The notes under the pieces are model-generated. The model was not told where the DNA came from. It saw only the letters and a program-made list of their open reading frames with translations, and searched no databases. Positions 20,545 through 31,026 of a stretch of DNA of 64,000 nucleotides are shown here, in pieces. This stretch comes from Siphonodentalium dalli (Eukaryota > Mollusca > Scaphopoda > Gadilida > Siphonodentaliidae). The stretch lies in assembly GCA_032622095.1 (NCBI GenBank), contig CP136069.1, positions 65,621,319 to 65,685,318 of the forward strand, in the 5' to 3' direction. The position numbers were made by a program, and so were the translations under genes. Position 1 is the stretch's first letter; each line of letters starts with the position of its first letter.

Positions 20545-22580
20545 CACTGGTTCGGCCAATTTCCGTTCATTTTCGGACTGCCTATTTTCGTGCATTTTTG
20601 AACATTATTCCAAAACAAAATTTCACAGGAAATTTTGTCTCGCCCTACTTAAGACGTTGCCATGGTCATTTGCCACAATTTCCAAATTTTCCTGACCGAG
20701 CAGAGCGGGAATTCTATTTGACCCACTTTTTGGGACTCGACCCAAAAACTGTTCGACCCAAAAAGTTCGGCCCATGTGGCCATTTTTTAATATGTGACAG
20801 TTTGCCACATTTTCCGAAATTTTTCCGATCGAGCAGAGCGAAAACTGGGATTCGACCCACTTTTTCGGACTCGACCCAAAAATTTTTCGGCCCAAAATGT
20901 TTGGCCGAGGTGGCCATTTATGACTCCGCGCTTGTTTCGGCCAATTTCCGTTCATTTTCGGACTTTGCCTAAATATTTCGTGCATTTTTGAACTTTTTTA
21001 CAAAAATGTTTTTCACAGGAAATTTTGTCTCGCCCTACTTAAGATGTTGCCATGGTCATTTGCCACATTTTCCCAAATTGACCTGACCGAGCAGAGCGGG
21101 AATTTCTATTTGACCCACTTTTTGGGACTCGGCCCAAAAACATTTCGGCCCAAAAAGTTCGGCCCAGGTGGCCATTTTTTAATATGTGACAGTTTGCGAA
21201 ATTTTCCCGACCGAGCAGAGCGAAAACTGGGATTCGACCCACTTTTTCGGACTTGACCCAAATTTTTTTCGGCCCAAAATGTTTGGCCGAGGTGGCCATT
21301 TATGACCCCGCACTTGTTTTGGCCAATTTCCGTTCATTTTCGGACTTTGCCTAATTTCGTGCATTTTTTAACTTTTTTCCAAAAACATTTCACAGGAAAT
21401 TTTGTCTCGCCCTACTTAAGACGTTGCCATGGTCATTTGCCACATTTTCCCAAATTTTCCTGACCGAGCAGAGCGGGAATTTCTATTTGACCCACTTTTT
21501 CGGACTCGACCCAAAAACTCTTCGGCCCAAAAAGTTCGGCCCAGGTGGCCATTTTTTTATATGTTACAGTTTGCCACATTTTCCGAAATTTTCCCGACCG
21601 AGCAGAGCGAAAACTGGGATTCGACCCACTTTTTCGAACTCGACCCAAAATCTTTTCGGCGCAATTTTTTTGGCCGAGGTGGCCATTTATGACCCCGCAC
21701 TTGTTTCGGACTATTTCCGTTTATTTTCGGACTTTGCCCAATTTCGATGCATTTATTAACATTTTTCCCGAATGTTTTTTCACAGGAAATTTTGTCTCGC
21801 CCTTCCTAAGACGTTGCCATGGTCATTTGCCACATTTTCCCAAATTTTCCTGACCGAGCAGAGCGGGAATTTATATTTGACCCACTTTTTCGGACTCGAC
21901 CCAAAAACATTTGGGCCCAAAAATTTCGGCCCAGGTGGCCATTTTGTTTTAATATGTGACAGTTTGGGACATTGTCCGAAATTTTCCCGACCGAGCAGAG
22001 CGAAAACTGGGATTCGACCCACTTTTTCGCACTCGACCCAACTTTTTTTCGGCCCAAAATGTTTGGCCGAGGTGGCCATTTATGACCCCGCACTTGTTTC
22101 GGCCAATTTCCGTTCATTTTCGGACTTCGCCTAATTTCGTGCATTTTTGAACTTTTTTCCACAAAAAAATTTCACAGGAAATTTTGTCTCGCCCCACTTA
22201 AGACGTTGCCATTGTCATTTGCCACATTTCCCCAAATGTTCCTGACCGAGCAGAGCGGGAATTTCTATTTGACCCACTTTTTGGGACTCGACCCAAAAAC
22301 TTTTCGGGCCAAAAAGTTCGGCCCAGGTGGCCATTTTTTAATATGTGACAGTTTGCCACATTTTCCGAAATTGTCCAGACCGAGCAGAGCGAAATGGGAT
22401 TCGACCCACTTTTTCTGACTCGACCCAAATTTTTTTCGGCCAATTTCCGTTCATTTTCGGACTTTGCCTAATTTCGTGCATTTTTTAACTTTTTTCCAAA
22501 AAATATTTTCCCAGGAAATTTTGTCTCGCCCTACTTAAGACGTTGTCATGGTCATTTGCCACATTTTCCCAGTTTTTTTG
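20545..22580 (-). repeat. Right arm: about 5.5 inverted units of the same repeat
   Basis: The complementary marker occurs at about 20660, 21050, 21427, 21817, 22209 and 22546, giving spacings of 337-392 bp. Units differ by scattered substitutions and small indels. Because the repeat is stop-poor in several frames, it yields many overlapping 60-120 codon frames (for example around 'PDRAERKLGFDP') that are repeat translations, not genes. Confidence 0.82.
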
Positions 22581-22947
22581 AATAAGGAATAAGTAACGAA
22601 ATTCACGCTGCTAAATAAACTCCCAATTTTGATAAACCCGACCAGGAATTATAGAACAACCATCTATATATGCCCAGCAATATTTAGCAATACATATGGA
22701 CATGATCAGTCTGAGTAAACTCATACCTAAATATTCATTACAACATTTCAAATATAGAGTCGACGTTCACCCAGACTGGGACATGATGACATTGTTTAAC
22801 ATTTTTAAACAATACCACCCTATTCACATGTATGGCTAAACATAGCATTGGCATATAGATGAGTTGTTGTAGTTGTTACATTGATGCTGGTCGGGTTTCT
22901 CCATATTTAATAGTAAAACAGAATGATCCATAAGCTACGGTGGCTGG

Positions 22948-24011
22948 TTAGGACATGGGAATTATTATTTTTTATTTCGTTGCCACGAAATACTAATTCG
23001 TGGCGAATTATACCTTATTGGCCTTTGCATATATCCAGATACCTTTACGGTATGGTTACACTTGATGATGTTTTAGAAACAATGCGTACGATAGCAGAGA
23101 AGCTACTATAAACCCCTTATGGCGTGGGACCCGGGCTCTATGGGGATATGAACGTCCGATATAAACTAGCCCAGAGAGAACGGGGAAACACGGGTCAGGT
23201 GGCTCCAAGACAAACTGAATATTCATTAGTTTTTACCACAAGGGATCGAATGGGAATGACATTTCACTCGGCATATTGGCCGATTTAAGTCAAATAAGGG
23301 GTTTTGTAGGGTGGGCCCAAAAACAAACTTATAAATATTCACACCTTTCAACTATACCCGATCCAAAATGGTCGCCGCTCAGAAGGGGTCAAATAGGGTA
23401 CACATTATTTCTCGGTCACTTGACCGAAAAAGATCAAATAAAGGGTGTTGTACGGTGGCTCGCAAAGCAAGCTAAATGTTCACACCTTCAGTCCATTCGA
23501 GCGAAAATGATAACTGATCAGAGGGGTCCATATATGGTACCATGCAATTGCCCCCTCCCCCATTTAGGTCAAATACAGTGTGTTGTAGGGTGACCCCTGA
23601 TGAGACAAACTATATATTCACCCGCTTTCACCATCCCCGATCCAAAATGGCCGCCCCAGATGGGTTCAAATATGGCACCTATACAATTTCTCGGCCCCTT
23701 AACCGTTTGATGTGGTATAAGTGCTGTATGGTGGCCCTATATATGTGACCCACCCCCATGACGGCGGCAACTGTGGATCGGGTTGGTGAAAGGGGTGATT
23801 ACTTAATTTGTTTTACGGGCCACCATACAACACCCTTTATCTCAAATCGCCGTGGCCCATGCCAATATGGTGGACAACTACAACCAGATCATCTCTATCC
23901 GCTTCCATTACAATGGGACTGACGATCGTATATCACAACTAGTTATTTCGTGGCCACGAATTAGTTATTACGTGGCCACGAATTAATACAAAAAATATTC
24001 CCATGTCCTAA
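22948..24011. mobile_element. 1.06 kb TIR element with internal tandem repeats
   Basis: The terminal inverted repeats are TTAGGACATGGGAAT on the left (22948) and the complement on the right (ending 24011). They continue inward for ~60 bp through 'atttcgt.gccacgaa' motifs, which are doubled on the right. The interior has ~140 bp degenerate tandem units. There is no transposase and no clear target duplication. Confidence 0.7.
23277..23750 (+). repeat. Degenerate tandem repeat, about 140 bp, 3.5 units
   Basis: Each unit has 'gtcaaata', then 'gttgtagggtgg', then 'tattcacacctttca', then 'gatccaaaatgg', then 'ggggtcaaata'. An inverted trace ('ggccaccatacaacaccctt') lies at about 23820. It forms the body of the surrounding TIR element. 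Confidence 0.6.
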
Positions 24012-25440
24012 AAGTTTTGACTGACACTTACATAAATATGACTCGCAGAATTGTTAGCACACAACTCCGTATTATGCGGTACTTCGTCCTGGCAATAAAA
24101 ATAATTTTGTCAATTGATGAAAAAACAACATCAATCATTTTTTCAACGACATCCTGAAACTTTAGTCATGATAAACATTACATTTGTAGAATAGTGGAAA
24201 TTATCACTGAAGCACGTGATTGTGATGTATATGATTGATGTGAACCACATTTTTATCAACTATTGTATCTGGTGTCCTGACTATATTGCAAGTGAATTAG
24301 GTAAAATAACACGTAGTTACGATAGATTACATGTAAGAGCCATGATAGCCATTAAGTTCCATCACTGTGAACATTTGAGTAAATTGTCAAACTCTCTATA
24401 GGGTCCAACGCTAGTTTTGTTCGCAACTGTAGTACACTTCCCGTGGAGACTTATCTGACGACACCATTCTCAAAAATACATTTCAGAGTCATACTTGACA
24501 TAAGTGCATAATTCAACTCGCACCATTCATGAAAAAGCTAATCGTGTTAGTTAATATCTGTATAATGTCCAAACAATTTGTTTCCACTAAAATGTCAGAC
24601 TGGAAACAAGTAGACTCTGAAAATAGACCGCCATATTTGATACTTTTGTTAATTTCAACTTGCGCATCCACCAGAAGGTTAGTTATGATGATTAATATTT
24701 GTATAATAAGCAAACGCTCTTTAAATTCTTAAAACAGTCCAAAAACACTTTTTTGCAATAAAATTTCAACTGGACACAGGTAAACTCTGAAAATAGACAC
24801 GCTATTGATAAATAAACCGTTCGCATGTCGTTTTAGACAATCCGAAATTGCGCGACCGTTGTTTTCGACCAAAGGAATCTGACTTGTGAAATCAGCGAGG
24901 GTGGGGGTAGGGTTCGCTTTTCTGCAATATCTTTACCAAAAATCGATGTATCGAAGTTTTGTTTGTGGCATATGATCAAGATATCCTTGTAGATTATTCA
25001 TGTTCGTCTATATGTGATGTAGCTGATATTAAGAATATACAATACCTTAATATTTGGGAAATAAAATTGAAATGCAGTCATAAATACAATTCATCTGATG
25101 ATTTTATGATAAAATTCCACATTAAGATATGTAATTAAGTAATTTGTGGCAAGATCTCTCCATTTTTTTCGATTTCTAAGAACAAAGAAAGCCACTTACC
25201 GAACTTGCTATGCGCAATAGCATGTTTTTTATTACCAGGTGGACGGGAAAAATAGAGGGGTACACAAACAAAAGCCTCACTCAAACCTGTTTCCACTAAA
25301 ATATCAAGCTGGAAACAGGTATATTCTGAAAATAGACACACTGGTGGTATAGAAACTGTTCTCATATCGCTTTTAACATTCCGAAAACGCGCGACCGTTT
25401 TTTTCGATATAAGGAATCCGACTAGGTGTGCACTTCATTT
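24012..25440. repeat. Three diverged copies of a dispersed repeat
   Basis: 'ttccactaaaatgtcagact' plus 'ggaaacaagta' and 'tctgaaaatagac' at about 24578-24630 recurs at 24755-24800 and 25287-25340. 'gcgcgaccgttgttttcgac' at about 24850 recurs near 25390. AACGCTCTTTA lies at 24713. No gene is seen; 24012-24550 shows nothing. Confidence 0.5.
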
Positions 25441-26027
25441 AAGCAGAGACATACAAATTATGCTGCATATGTGCAGTTCATCAAGATAATACACAGTTAC
25501 GGAAACAAACTGAATCATACCAATATGACAATTAAATTACATGAACCACATTTAATGAACACATGAAAATAGGGAACAGGAGATGGATCGTATAGTGTAT
25601 ATCGTATGTGTGACAAAATGGATCGGGAAGAATGAATTGTGATGCAATGAAATTTCGATGAATCGTTACAGCCTAATAAGTCTATAATGTTTTGATTCAC
25701 GGATTCTATGACAGGTGGAGTGTAATAAACACAGCGAGAGCACTTATCCCGCAATTCAGAAGACGGGTGCAATTCCAGTTACACTTTCGCATGCCCATAA
25801 TTGAATTTAGATGGAACAGCTAGAATCTAAGTAAACTTTCAAGTAGATCCAACATTGAATTGACAGCCACCATAAGTAAGAGGGACGAGTGCAAATCTTA
25901 GCACCAGCGAAATTGAAAATTAAAAGTACGAGTACAGGTGCGACAGCGATGGAGCCCATCTCCTGTTGAGTGGCTTATGTCTCTTTAAAGGTACTCAATC
26001 CGATCAGATGCTCCTAAATTACTATTT
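25441..26027. other. No gene seen; ends in a TTAAAGGTAC repeat start
   Basis: There is no recognisable coding sequence. At 25985 'ttaaaggtactcaatccgat' begins a stretch that is also present at about 7277, including 'gctcctaaattactatttat'. Both look like one end of a TTAA-targeting repeat. Confidence 0.4.
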
Positions 26028-26202
26028 ATTTGGCTTCGGGGGTAAAAAATATTTGATTCGAGTCAAGGAACCTACCCAACAAAGCTCAGAGTGATCAGAT
26101 ATCGATTTTTGAAGTTTGTTATTTCAATTGTTTCTGGGCCAGAAGCACGAGGTCAAACGGACGGTCTTGCAGGTAAAGATGGATAACACTAAAATCAAGT
26201 GG
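26028..26202 (+). repeat. Left partner of a long-range inverted repeat
   Basis: 'ttggcttcgggggg'-type sequence, then 'gtaaaaaatatttgattcga', 'aggaacctaccca' and 'ataacactaaaatcaagtgg' is the reverse complement of 58729-58823. About 80-90 bp (about 26100-26178) are present only in this copy. The two partners point toward each other across 32.5 kb. Confidence 0.65.
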
Positions 26203-26249
26203 TAACTAGAATGCACTCAGAGAGATGCCAACGTGCGCAAAAATGTAAT
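26203..26249 (+). repeat. 47 bp direct repeat, left copy
   Basis: The sequence starts 'taactagaatgcactcagag' and ends 'aaaatgtaat'. It recurs without change at 27721-27767, immediately right of the duplicated segment. It could be an unusually long insertion-site duplication or the trace of unequal exchange. Confidence 0.7.
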
Positions 26250-27720
26250 AAAAAATAATTTAAAAAAAAAATTCACTGTATTTTACTTAATTTATTTAAT
26301 TTAATTTAATGTTAGCAAAAAAAGACAATTACCATTTCTCATTTCATCACAGATAAAAGGCAAATTACTATATTAATCATTTAAGTAATTAAAACCAATT
26401 CCATGTTGCCGAAAGGATGAGACTTTAAAGGCACGTGAGGCCTTAGTTGTCGAAAATATTCATATTTGTTCCAATCACCGTAAACAGAAAAAAACAGTAA
26501 AACGCATACAGTTTCGTTCATATATACCAAGACCATCGCGTAAACAGCATGTTATCATAAAGACCTACTATATTTTACCTAAGCAAGAGCCTGATTGTGT
26601 TACAGGAGAAAGCACAATGCTACTGGCTAATCACACACAAATGGCACAAACGCTCTTTAGTAGTTCCGTATCAGTAATTCACCCACAACGAACGCTCTTT
26701 ATGTTTACCATTATAATATAAACAAACACCAGAAAAGTAATTTTTTATGCTTTTGTTTACATAACAATGGTCAACCATATGACAATAACATACTGTTTAT
26801 GCGATATTTCTTATTTGTATACGGACAAAGTCTGTCTACATTTTGATGTTCTTTCTGTTTGTGGTGGTTTTTTACGGTTGGAAATATTTTCACAGGATAC
26901 CCACCGTCAAGGCCAACCGTACCTTTAATATCGATTACATTTTTTTCAGCGGCATATTTTCATTTTCATTTTCCGATAGTCAAAGTTGACCAAAGGAGCA
27001 ATTATAAGAAATAATTAATACCATTTGTGTAAATATTGATAGCAGCCAATATGCAACAATAAATATGAATAATTAATCAATAATTAATCAATAACGATCA
27101 TTTTATGTAATAATAAACTCTTCAAACGGTGTTTGTGTCAACAAATGCGTTTTGTTTTGTGTTACGTCATTCGTCGTATTTGACCCGGAACTCGGCTGAA
27201 GGTTGGGCTATTCAGCCTATTGCGTCGAATTACGAAATCGCGTTTTGAATGTCTCTCTTTTCCCGCACGATAAAAAGAGGTCTTCGCACGAACTAAAAAT
27301 GATAAAACTTCCCAATTATAAGTCAAAATACCCAAATGAAGGAGTCAATGTAGGTCCCGAAGGAGTCTATAGACTCTTTGATGTAGAGTTCGGATGGAGA
27401 AAATGTAGGTCGATCTATTTTTGTCATAACTCTGACGTATTTTGACCTGGGAGAAAAAATCGAAATCGAGGCTCACTACGAGCATACCAGTTTTAAATAT
27501 AGAAACAGGGAATCCCGACAAATGGCGATATCGGCGACAAACAAATAATCGAAAACAACACATAAAATAAACATAGCAAAAACGCGGCACAGTAAAAATG
27601 TCAGAACGCCACGAGGTTTTACGTCGTTATTGGTGACGTCATGGAATGAAACGGAACAGAGTGACACCAAGCTACGAACGAATCTGTCTGATCGCCATAC
27701 TGTTGCGCGAGCGCACGTAA
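26250..27720 (+). repeat. Duplicated segment, copy 1 (carries an insertion)
   Basis: Apart from a 496 bp insertion at 26429-26924, this matches 57788-58732 in the same orientation at high identity. Shared landmarks are 'ttcactgtattttacttaat', 'ttttcagcggcatattttca', 'gttacgtcattcgtcgtatt', a perfect TGACGTCA (27634-27641) and a GC-rich end 'gttgcgcgagcgcacgtaa'. A minus-strand frame without ATG is open in both copies; no domain is recognised. Small deletions distinguish the copies (for example around 27030). Confidence 0.75.
26425..26928. mobile_element. piggyBac-like MITE with TTAA duplication
   Basis: The 496 bp insert (26429-26924) begins AGGCACGTGAGGCC and ends with the complement of AGGTACGGTTGGCC, an imperfect 14 bp TIR. 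It is flanked by TTAA at 26425-26428 and 26925-26928. The duplicate of this locus at 57954-57957 has a single TTAA and no insert, so the insertion event and its duplication are directly visible. TTAA targeting is the hallmark of piggyBac-type transposases. There is no coding sequence; it carries two AACGCTCTTTA motifs. Confidence 0.85.
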
Positions 27721-27767
27721 TAACTAGAATGCACTCAGAGAGATGCCAACGTGCGCAAAAATGTAAT
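27721..27767 (+). repeat. 47 bp direct repeat, right copy
   Basis: This is identical to 26203-26249. Its last base is the T at which the first Helitron-like element begins; the left copy continues into different DNA, so it serves as an unoccupied reference for that insertion. Confidence 0.7.
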
Positions 27768-28309
27768 CTTCTATCTTATATATATTTTGATGACCTCTGT
27801 TTGTTTGTGTGTCTGTATGTTTGTCTGTCATTAATACAAATCTACGATTCTCGACCGATCGGGACGAAACTTGGTACGTGCGTGTAGTTTGACCAGGCGG
27901 TGGACGTGGTCGTATTGGCGAGCCCGTGCGGCGCCCGCTTCGCGCATGCGCAGACGAGATCTCGGAAACGGGTGGAGCTATCGACTTGAAATTTGCTATG
28001 TGAATGTATCTTGCCCCGGATACGAATTTTATCGGGTCGACGAGCCCGTGCGACGCCAGCTTCGCGCATGCGCAGACGAGATCTCGGAAACGGGTGGAGC
28101 TATCGACTTGAAATTTGGTATGTGAATGTAACTTGCCCCGGATACGAATTTTATCGGGTCGCCGAGCCCGTGCGACTCCAGCTTCGCGCATGCGCAGACC
28201 AGATCTCGGAAACGGGTAGAGCTATCGACTTGAAATTTGGTTTGGTTTTTGCTATCGACTTGAAATTTGGTTTTTGAATAGCCCGGACAACGTCGGGCTC
28301 ATCGGCTAG
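27767..28309 (+). mobile_element. Helitron-like element A
   Basis: The 5' end is TCTTCTATCTTATATATATT inserted after an A. The 3' end is a GC-rich hairpin (GCCCG, loop, CGGGC at about 28281-28298) followed 11 nt later by CTAG and a host-like T. TC start, subterminal hairpin and CTRR end between A and T are the canonical Helitron signature. Inside are three 122 bp tandem units (phase marks near 27919, 28041 and 28163). There is no Rep/helicase, so it is non-autonomous. Confidence 0.7.
27919..28250 (+). repeat. 122 bp minisatellite within element A
   Basis: Three units contain 'cgagcccgtgcg', 'cttcgcgcatgcgcagac', 'gagatctcggaaacgggtgg' and 'tatcgacttgaaatttg'. The same unit occurs twice in B, twice in C and once in D. 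Each full unit holds a perfect 10 bp palindrome GCGCATGCGC. The GC content is far above the surroundings. The long open frames on both strands here are repeat translations. Confidence 0.75.
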
Positions 28310-29472
28310 TCTATACTATATATTTTGAGACTTCCGTATGTGTGTGTGTACTTCATAGAATCCAAAACGCGTGTACAGATTGAGATCAAATTTCGTATGT
28401 AAGTGTAAAATCCCACCGACACCGCCGTAATCGTGTTTTCGAGAAGCTCTGAGCACCCTTTATCCACTCCCAGTCATCGAAATCAGCTCAAACGGCACGG
28501 CCGGGGTTAATAACGTCATTATATATATATATGAAGTCAGAGTCTCCAAAGTTATACCGGAACAAACACGTGTTTACGTCGTCTTGGGGGTCCACGATGG
28601 GAGTCTGACTTCAATGCAATGTTATCGCTCGAAACACGTGTTTACTTCGTGTTGAGGTTCACGATGGGAGTCTGACAATTGTTATCGCTCGAAATAGTAC
28701 ATTAGGACGGGAACGGCTGGACAGATTGAGCTCAAACTTCCTATCTAAAGGTAAAATAACACGTACGATGTCGTCCACGCGTTTTCCAGAAGCTCCGAGC
28801 ACCCGTACTCCACTCCCAGTCATAAAAATTAGCTCAAACGGCACGGCCGGGGTTAATAACGTCATTATATATATATATACGAAGTCAACGTTATTAGCAT
28901 CTGCATTGAGTGCATTTCCTAGAACGCAACACGTGTTTTACGTCGTCTTGAGGTTCACGATGGGAGTCATTTCAATGCAATGTTATCGCTCGAAACACGT
29001 GTTTACTTCGTGTTGAGGTTCACGATGGGAGTCTGACATTTCAATGCAATGTTATCGCTCGAAATATTATGCAGAAAGGCAGATCTCGGAAACGGGTGGA
29101 GCTATCGACCTGAAATTTGCTATGTGAATGTATCTTGCACCGGGTACAAATTTTATCGGGTCGTCGAGCCCATGCGACGCCCGTGCAGCGCATGCGCAGA
29201 CGAGATCTCGGAAACGGGTGGAGCTATCGACTTGAAATTTGCTATGTGAATGTATCTTGGGCCGGGTACAAATTTGATCGGGTCGCCGAGCCCGTGCGAC
29301 GCCAGCTTCGCGCATGCGCAGACCAGATCTCGGAAACGGGTGGAGCTACCGGGTACATTTTTTTCTTATTGAAACGCGTGGAGCTAAAAATTACACATGT
29401 CACAATTAACTCATTGAAAAACAAAAAATGTCATGTTTCGGACAAGCCGCCGGTGGCGGGCTACCCTGCTAG
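28310..29472 (+). mobile_element. Helitron-like element B
   Basis: It starts TCTATACTATATATTTTGAG directly after CTAG of element A. It ends with the hairpin CCGCC-GGT-GGCGG (29447-29459), then 13 nt ending CTAG. The interior has two copies of a module beginning 'cacgatgggagtctgac' near 28600-29040, two 'ggccggggttaataacgtca' blocks with (AT) runs, and two 122 bp tandem units (near 29166 and 29288). Confidence 0.68.
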
Positions 29473-30337
29473 TACTATATATTTTGAGACTTCGTATATA
29501 TGTGTGTGTGTGTGTACTTCATAGAATCCAAAACGCGTGTACAGATTGAGATCAAATTTCGTATGTAAGTGTAAAATCCCACCGATACCGCCGTAGTCGT
29601 GTTTTCGAGAAGCTCTGAGCACCCTTTATCCACTCCCAAATCACCGCAAAGGAACGGCGGGGGGGTTAAGGCAAAAACGCTCTTTACCTATACCTTATAC
29701 GGAGGTTTTAACAATTAACGCTCTTTATTGCAATGGACGTGGCTAAACGATACCACATGCGTCCGATGCGGATTCCAATGGACGTGGCTAAACGACTGAC
29801 CCCCATGCGTCCGAAATACGGATGCGGACGAAATGCAACTAAAAAGGCAGAATTGATCTAAGAGCTCGAAATATTATGCAGAGGGATTTCACGACGGGAT
29901 TAATTGACTGTCCGCTCTGAAGTTTAGGACGGGGAGGACGGGTACCATGAATTAACTCATTGAAAAACAAAGAATGCGTTATCTCGCAAACGGGTGGAGC
30001 TATCGACTTGAAATTTGCTATGTGAATGTATCTTGCCCCGGATACAAATTTTATCGGGTCGCCGATTCCGTGCGACGCCAGCTTCGCGCATGCGCAGACG
30101 AGATCTCGGAAACCGGTGGAGCTATCGACTTGAAATTTGGTATGTGAATGTATCTTGCCCCGGGTACGAATTTTATCGGGTCGCCGAGCCCGTGCGACGC
30201 AAGCTTCGCGCATGCGCAGACCAGATCTCGGAAACGGGTGGAGCTATCGACTTGAAATTTGGTTAAATTAAAAAAATGTCATGTTTCTGAAACAAAGCCA
30301 TGAGACGAATGCCGCCAGTGGCGGGCTAACCTGCTAG
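29473..30337 (+). mobile_element. Helitron-like element C (5' end short by 4 bp)
   Basis: It begins 'tactatatattttgagactt', lacking the first TCTA of B and D. It ends with CCGCC-AGT-GGCGG and CTAG (30334-30337). It carries two AACGCTCTTTA motifs, a pair of near-identical 'atggacgtggctaaacga' blocks, and two 122 bp tandem units. Confidence 0.66.
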
Positions 30338-31026
30338 TCTATACTATATATTTTGAGACTTCGTATATATGTGTGTGTGTGTACTTCATAGAATCCAAAA
30401 CGCGTGTACAGATTGAGATCAAATTTCGTATGTAAGTGTAAAATCACACCGACACCGCCGTAGTCGTGTTTTCGAGAAGCCCTGAGCACCCTTTATCCAC
30501 TCCCAAATCACCGCAAAGGCACGACGGGGGTTAAGGCAATAACGCTCTTTATCTATACCTTATACGGAGGTTTTAACAATTAACGCTCTTTATTACAATG
30601 GACATGGCTAAACGATACCCCATGCGTCCGATGCGGATTCCAAATACGGATGCGGACGAAATGCAACTAAAAAGGCAGAATTGATCTAAGAGCTCGAAAT
30701 ATTATGCAGAGGGATTTCACGACGGGATTAATTGACTGTCCGCTCTGAAGTTTAGGACGGGGAGGACGGGTACCATGAATTAACTCATTGAAAAACAAAG
30801 AATGCGTTATCTCGCAAACGGGTGGAGCTATCGACTTGAAATTTGGTAGGTGAATGTATCTTGCCCCGGGTACGACTTTTATCGGGTCGCCGAGCCCTTG
30901 TGACGCAGACCAGATCTCGGAAACGGGTTGAGTTATCGACTTGAAATTTGGTTAAATTAAAAAAATGTCATGTTTCTGAAACAAAGCCATGAGACGAATG
31001 CCGCCAGTGGCGGGCTAACCTGCTAG
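30338..31026 (+). mobile_element. Helitron-like element D
   Basis: It starts TCTATACTATATATTTTGAG immediately after CTAG of C and ends with the same hairpin and CTAG (31023-31026). It is nearly identical to C but has a single, shortened 122 bp unit (about 30820-30950) and lacks one 'atggacgtggctaaacga' block. Confidence 0.68.

Larger units (their letters stand above)
18593..22612. mobile_element. 4.0 kb foldback element with tandem-repeat arms
   Basis: The outermost inverted repeats are 'agcagcgtgaatttcgttac' (18593) and its complement ending at 22612, followed inward by 'ttattccttattcc' and its complement. The left arm is an array of a ~375-390 bp repeat and the right arm is a longer array of the same repeat in reverse. 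The middle (19620-20540) is single-copy and contains a LINE fragment. This is the architecture of foldback elements such as Drosophila FB: long inverted arms built from tandem repeats. No transposase was found and no target-site duplication was recognised. Confidence 0.75.

Noticed and set aside
19360-22030. GGGTCGAATCCC in each foldback repeat unit, resembling a tRNA T-arm (SINE B box).
   Set aside because: One base of the T-loop is missing and no A box or cloverleaf could be built at the right distance.
18874-22443. Many overlapping 60-120 codon frames on both strands with recurring peptides such as PDRAERKLGFDP.
   Set aside because: They are translations of the 390 bp tandem repeat, which is stop-poor in several frames at once. 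Frames differ between units and substitutions do not preserve codons.
27724-30266. Arg-rich repeated frames (for example VARARRPDKI) up to 155 codons.
   Set aside because: They are products of the GC-rich 122 bp minisatellite in the Helitron-like elements, open on both strands; no start context, no domain.
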